Assembly (NCBI GenBank): GCA_018350325.1
Contig: JAEVLN010000006.1
Coordinates: 3,300,693-3,364,692, forward strand
Direction of reading: 5' to 3'
Length of the DNA: 64,000 nucleotides
Origin: Globodera rostochiensis
Lineage: Eukaryota > Nematoda > Chromadorea > Rhabditida > Heteroderidae
Part shown: one piece after another, positions 59,083 through 64,000 of the stretch
How positions within the stretch are numbered: the first letter of the stretch is position 1
Layout of the letters: every line of letters starts with the position of its first letter
Translations under genes and position numbers: made by a program
Notes under the pieces: generated by a model
Seen by the model: the letters and a program-made list of their open reading frames with translations, nothing else
Databases searched by the model: none
Told to the model about the DNA's origin: nothing

Positions 59083-60919
59083 CAGTTGTTAAAAAATAAA
59101 TTATCGTAACTTTTATAATCGATATTTAAAAAATTTCATAAATTTATTTTTATTATGGTAATTAAAAGAAAGATTATAAAAGTAATTTCTCCTTTTTAGA
59201 GCATTTCTGAAGAATGGTGAACAAAACGGGAAATATGGGCAATGGACGAGAAGTGCGCGTTTTGTAAGGCGTTTTAATTATATTTTTTAAATTGATTTAC
59301 TGAAGGAAATTTACTTAGAATAATTACTAATAAACTGAAAACAATATTTCTTTGAATAATAGTAATAATAAATTTCTAAAAAGTACAAAAAAAATTTGTT
59401 TTTAAAATCTCATTAATAGATTTAGCATGGAATACAAACAAATAATTAAAAACTATTTGGGACGGATTAAACATAATATAATGTGGTTGTTCTAATTATA
59501 GAGAACGAATTTTTCAGCAAAAAGTTTTAATGAATAAAAATTTTTACGAAAATTCACAAACCAATCAAAAAGCAAAAATTTTAAAACATTTAGGCTAACT
59601 ACAAAAAATTAATAATTCTAAGAGTTTTGCTAAAAAAACAAAATTCGCTTAATTTTAAAAGCAAACAAACAAACAAAAATAATTAAAGGTATTCTACAGG
59701 TTGCATAACTAAAATTTTTCAAAATCAGTACATTAGACTTAGATTTTTAGGGTCGAAAATCAGTACCTTTAAAAAAGTCTCAAAATAGTAAATTTTTATT
59801 TTTCCGCATAAAATGTGAGTTTTTAACTATATTTCTCCACATTAAGAACAATTCGGGGTTGGAAATTGCTCCCATGGGTTTTCGAAATTTTGCCGATTTT
59901 CAAAAATGCAATTTTTTTGCGAATTCTGCTTAGTATGGGGGTGGGGGTTGCCGGTGCCGATAGGCGTCGCTGAGAAAATTTTTGAATTTTCGACTCAATT
60001 TGTTAAGAAAATTGGTCAAAAAATTGCGAATTTTCCTGAAACTGACAAACCAGTACATTTTCAATTTGTCATCTTAAAATCGGTAATTTCTGAAAATAAG
60101 TACAATTACGCATCTTGATTCTAATACATAATCATTTAATCGCGCATTTTTTTAATAAATTGGTGGCTTGCAAGATAAAGATGACAAAATTGTTTCTTGC
60201 TTTCAAGCGATTACTCATGCATTAGATCCCATGGAAGAACGAAGACTATGCAAAAGGAAGGATGAATTGATTTGCTCCTCTTGCTGCTCATCACTGCGCT
60301 CTACGTCAACTTTTCGATGGGTTGTGTTGCGCACAACCAACTGATCGATCGGTGAGTTTGGCGTACAACGATCGACGACAACGACGACGACGAAGAAGAA
60401 TTTTAAGAGAGGATAAAGAAAAATGTTAGAAATCAAAGAAGATAAATTTTTTCTAATTAAAATTAGAAAAAAGAACTAGAAATTTTGAAGAATTTAAAAG
60501 GCAAAATATGGTGAAAAAGAAATAATTAAGTACAATATGAATAAAATTATTTGAAATCAAACAAATTTATTAAAAATGCAAGTTTGAAAGATTTATAAAT
60601 TTTTTTTTATATTTGTAAATTAATTCTGCAATTTTATTTTCTGTGCTTTTAAAGATATTGCTAACAAATGTTTTCCGTATTTTACATTGAAATGCTTTCA
60701 AAAAATGGGTTAAATTTAATTATACGAAATTCACTTCTCCCGGCAAATTGGCACTGGCAAAAATTGGATTGCTTGCGCCTTCTTTGATAAATTTACTTAA
60801 ATTTGCTAAATTTTTAAACTATTTTAGGAACAAAATAATCTAATTTTATTTTTATGTAAAGGCCAGATGACTCTAACTATTAAAATTCCAGAAAATTTAA
60901 ATTAATTTTTAAAAGTTTA
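59083..60919. other. Gene-free; hairpin-module element and potassium-channel upstream region
   Basis: AT-rich to about 59.7 kb. An element with AAAATCAGTAC/GTAC words covers about 59700-60110 with a diverged type-A hairpin module at 59949-59973; its edges are unclear. A less AT-rich patch at about 60225-60400 has open frames on both strands but no recognisable protein. The rest is presumed promoter of the channel. Confidence 0.45.
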
Positions 60920-63907
60920 ATGTGTGGAATTTCGCCAAATGATATATGTAAATGGTCAGAAGCATTACCAGGACACATTGGCTTCACAAAACAGCTGGTA
61001 ATTATTTATTTTCTAATTTAATATAAAACTGGCGCTATTTTTGTTTTTTGAAGGTTTTTCGAATTGCACTGCCACACATAACTTTGTTGCTAATCTCCAT
61101 ATTTTATGCGCTGTTTGGATGCATTATTCTTAGTGCTTTTGATTATAACGGATTTGCTGATAGTCAACGTTGGGAAAATAGAACAAAAATGTTAGAAAAC
61201 CATTTAAAAATGTAAGTACACGTTATAATGATATATACAAATTATTAAATTAATATGCTTGGATTTAAGCCTCAAAAATCACTTTGTAACGAGTGTTATG
61301 GATGGGACAAATTCTTTTGAAACAACTGAATTCAACGAAAATTTTAAAATTTTTGCCATAAATTTATATCGCATCTATGAACAACAACAATATCTGGTTA
61401 ATAGTATTTTTAAATTAATATTATTTTGTCAAAAATAATAATTTCAAGAATGAAATGTCTCCCAATTTAAATTGGAATTTATTCTTCTCTACAACTTGGC
61501 TTGCTTCTATTGGTAAATTTATTTTTAAAAGTAATATTTTGTTTAAACTAAAATATTCATTTAAATAGGCTACGGCAAAAATGCCCCTCGAACAATGGGA
61601 CGACGAATATTCTGCATGTTTTATTTGACTTTTGGAATTCCACTTTACCTAGTCACATTGGCAGACTTGGTAAATCTTTGAATTTCTTTCAAACATTTAA
61701 GTGCTTTAAAACTTCTTTTTACACCTAGGCAAAATTTTGCACAGAGGCCATCAATCGCTTCTACACGGAATGTATTAAAATTCACTTTCAATTTCGGCAA
61801 CGCTATCGCCGGCGGAGTGCCGTGAACATTTGTCCAACCGAATCGGATGATGTCATTTTAATTCAAAAAATTGACAGACGAAAGCGTCGGGAGCGAATTC
61901 GAAAATCAATTCTTCGGAAGAATGAGGACGAAGTGCCAAATAATTTGCTTTCATTTTAAAAAAATTATTTTAGATGGCAGAATTTTTATGGAAATATTTG
62001 GAGAAAACGCACTTTGTGGAAGTAAATAATTACAACATTTTTCATATGTTCTTTTTTATAAAAATCAAAAAATTTACTTATTTTAGGTTCCATTTGCTTT
62101 GGTCTATCTTCTTCTTCTGGGCTACATAATTTTTTCTTCTTATTTCGTGGCATATTTGGAAGATTGGAGTGTTTGGGATGGATTTTATTTTATTATTATG
62201 AGTGTACTTACAATTGGTTTTGGAGGTTTTGTAATTTATCTTATTTTTTTATTTAAAAATATTTAAATTAAATTTTAGACATCGTCCCAAAAAATTCCGA
62301 CTTTATTCTTATTATTCTTTTCGTTATAATTGTCGGTTTAATTGTTGCAACAACTTTTGTCGACATGGTTGGTGCTTACTACATTGATCGGCTACATTTT
62401 TTCGGCCGAAGAATGGACATCGACGTAAACTGTTTTTATTAATTTTATATTATCTGTAGGTAGGTACATATTTGGGTAGGACAAAGACCGGTTAAAAATC
62501 GGCCCCTCCGGTTAAGAAATGGCAAAAAATGACTAATTGTGCAAAACAAAGGGTCCCACATAGAGTCCGGACTAAAACCCAAAACCAAAAAATTTTTGGG
62601 TTGTTTTGTACAAAAATTGGACCAATACTTTTGACCAAATTTGTTTGGTCCAAATTGAAGGACAACCCCAAAAAAAACCAATTACAAAAAAACCCCAATA
62701 CTTTTGACCAAATATTGTTTGGTCCAAACCAGGGATGGGCGCCGACGGCCTCAGAAAATTTCGGAAATCAGAAATCGGAATTCCGGGGTCTCAAAATTTT
62801 TCGGAAATCGGAACTCCGGGGGTCTCAAAATTTTTCGGAACTCGGAAATCGGAATTCCGACCCCAAAAAAGTCGGAAATCGGAAAAATTTTCTTAACAAA
62901 ATTGGCCTATTTTTAAAAATTTTTCTCGGCGGCGCCTATCGGCACCGCCGATACCCCCCTCCACCCGCTCAACAAAATAATTTTAGAAAATCGAAGGCAA
63001 AAAAAAATTTCCAAATTGTCATCAAAAAGATTTTCAATCGGGACAAAAAAAAGTTTTAAAAATTGTCTCCTCCAGCATAGATGTTACAGAAAATCGGAAA
63101 AAATAATTTAAACATCGGGGATCTGAACTACAACCAAACTATACCTCAACTCACAACCACTAACAACTAAACCAACATCAATGCGAAATATCGCCCCAAA
63201 ATGACCTTTTAAGGGTTGAATTTTATCCCGGTTAATTCCGGTCCAACCGGAATTGGGACTGGGGAGGTGGAGGGGTTCGGCGGTGTCGATAGGCGCCGCC
63301 GAGAAAATTTTGAATGTTTGCCTCATGTTAAGAGATTTGCACCCAAATTAAAAAAAAACACAATTTTTTGAAGTTTCTAGGAGAATGGGAGAGGTCCGGC
63401 GCCGGGATTTTTTTTTGAAGATCTTAACGAAATTTGTTAAGAAAAGTGGGCCGAAAATTATCGATTTTTCCGAAAATTTCCGACTTTTGCTCAAAATTTC
63501 GGAAATCGTAACTCGGAATTCCGAGACCTCAAAAAATTTCGGAAATCGGAATTCCGACCCCAAAAATGTCGGAAGTCGGAAATCGGAATTCCGCCCATCC
63601 CTGGTCCAAACCCATTTTTGTACAAAATTTTTGGTGTTCCAGCTATTTTTGTACAAATAGTACTTATTAAAATAGTGTTTCTCTTTAACCATATATTAAA
63701 AAAATCGTTTTTATCAAATAAAATTAGGATCCACTCGAATGGCTAAAGGCCGTACAACAGCGTAGAATTGAAGCGATGAAACGCGAAGCGATGCGACGCC
63801 TATTCGAGACGGTTACTGCAATGTGGCATTTTCGTGTACTGCCACCACCATTGACGGAATTAGTAACTCCGATTCCTGTGCAACGCATTAATGATAGTAA
63901 TTTATGA
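60920..63907 (+). CDS. Two-pore-domain potassium channel (TWK/K2P type)
   Basis: The chain starts at ATG 60920 (60920-60997, 61054-61211, 61270 onward) and continues to a TGA at 63905-63907. Helix 1 is [20 protein letters not shown]. Pore 1 reads [13 protein letters not shown] (about 61483-61580), helix 2 [20 protein letters not shown], helix 3 [20 protein letters not shown], and pore 2 [14 protein letters not shown] (about 62190-62285), followed by helix 4 [16 protein letters not shown] and GFGD are the two K2P selectivity filters, so two subunits should form a leak potassium channel. Between helices 2 and 3 is a basic cytosolic loop ([14 protein letters not shown]). The first pore has SIGYG preceded by Ala instead of the usual Thr. 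The intron 62426-63727 is filled by nested MITEs. A donor-like GATA|gtaatt just before the stop leaves open a longer C-terminus beyond the window. Confidence 0.92.
62560..63660. mobile_element. Outer repeat interrupted by the nested MITE
   Basis: ACCAAAA/TTTTGGT and TTTGTACAAAA words at about 62570-62729 and again at about 63604-63660 belong to one element split by the insertion at 62730. A relative lies at about 51180-51330. Its ends are not sharp. Confidence 0.6.
62730..63603. mobile_element. hAT-type MITE nested in another repeat, perfect 8-bp duplication (GTCCAAAC)
   Basis: Ends CAGGGATGGGC and GCCCATCCCTG bound 874 bp; GTCCAAAC is at 62722-62729 and 63604-63611. GGAAATCGGAATTCCG words occur near both ends in opposite orientation. 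Three hairpin modules are inside (about 62928-62952 inverted, 63275-63300, and a damaged one at about 63393-63405). It sits in an intron of the potassium channel gene. Confidence 0.95.
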
Positions 63908-64000
63908 CAAAAAAAAAATTTAAAATTGTATTTTTTATTCTATTTTTGTTTTGCCACCACCCCGTGGCATCGTCGCATTCCACGTAACCGCCGATTCCGT

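Noticed and set aside
60215..60436. Minus ORF with VVVVVVDR and an acidic tail
   Set aside because: Open frames exist on both strands, with no splice-linked neighbours and no known motif; left as unexplained promoter-side DNA.

Overview
The window looks like nuclear DNA of a nematode, most likely a tylenchid (root-knot type). It is strongly AT-rich. Genes are split by short AT-rich introns with mostly TTTAG or TTCAG acceptors. The gene content is typical of nematodes: a transthyretin-like secreted protein, a Thr-rich stalk protein with a Cys-rich domain, a TWK-type two-pore potassium channel, an anoctamin, a membrane-anchored multicopper oxidase and a receptor tyrosine kinase. The genus is an inference from base composition and gene style, not from a marker gene.

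Layout. 0-4 kb: two divergent paralogues of an unrecognised protein with a hydrophobic N-terminus; the complete copy ends in a RING finger. 4.2-5.9 kb: a hAT transposon with a perfect 8-bp target duplication and a decayed transposase. 8.6-11.3 kb: a seven-helix receptor-like gene and a small membrane protein on the other strand. 11.3-15.5 kb: repeats, including a complete hAT-type MITE. 15.5-20.7 kb: transthyretin-like gene and multicopper oxidase, both on minus. 21.5-22.3 kb: an element whose arms are tandem arrays. 23.9-31.5 kb: a secreted acidic protein with a huge octapeptide array, an antisense tRNA-Glu in one intron, and Ser/Pro-rich repeat exons. 32.6-38.9 kb: anoctamin (minus). 40.2-41.5 kb: Thr-rich/Cys-rich secreted protein (minus). 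42.4-43.4 kb: two large foldback repeats. 43.7-49 kb: small unrecognised genes (minus) among repeats. 49-52.3 kb: gene-free repeats plus a decayed duplication of the 45-48 kb region. 52.3-58.8 kb: receptor tyrosine kinase (minus). 60.9-63.9 kb: two-pore potassium channel (plus), with nested MITEs in an intron.

The genes do not form an evident pathway or operon. The most unusual feature is the population of small hAT-like elements. Several have perfect 8-bp target duplications. Different families carry family-specific short words repeated in opposite orientation in their two halves, and many share one GC-rich hairpin module embedded in AT-rich DNA. Other points of note are four GC-AG introns, two protein-coding arrays built on 24-nt units, and repeat-filled introns that the host genes appear to splice across.
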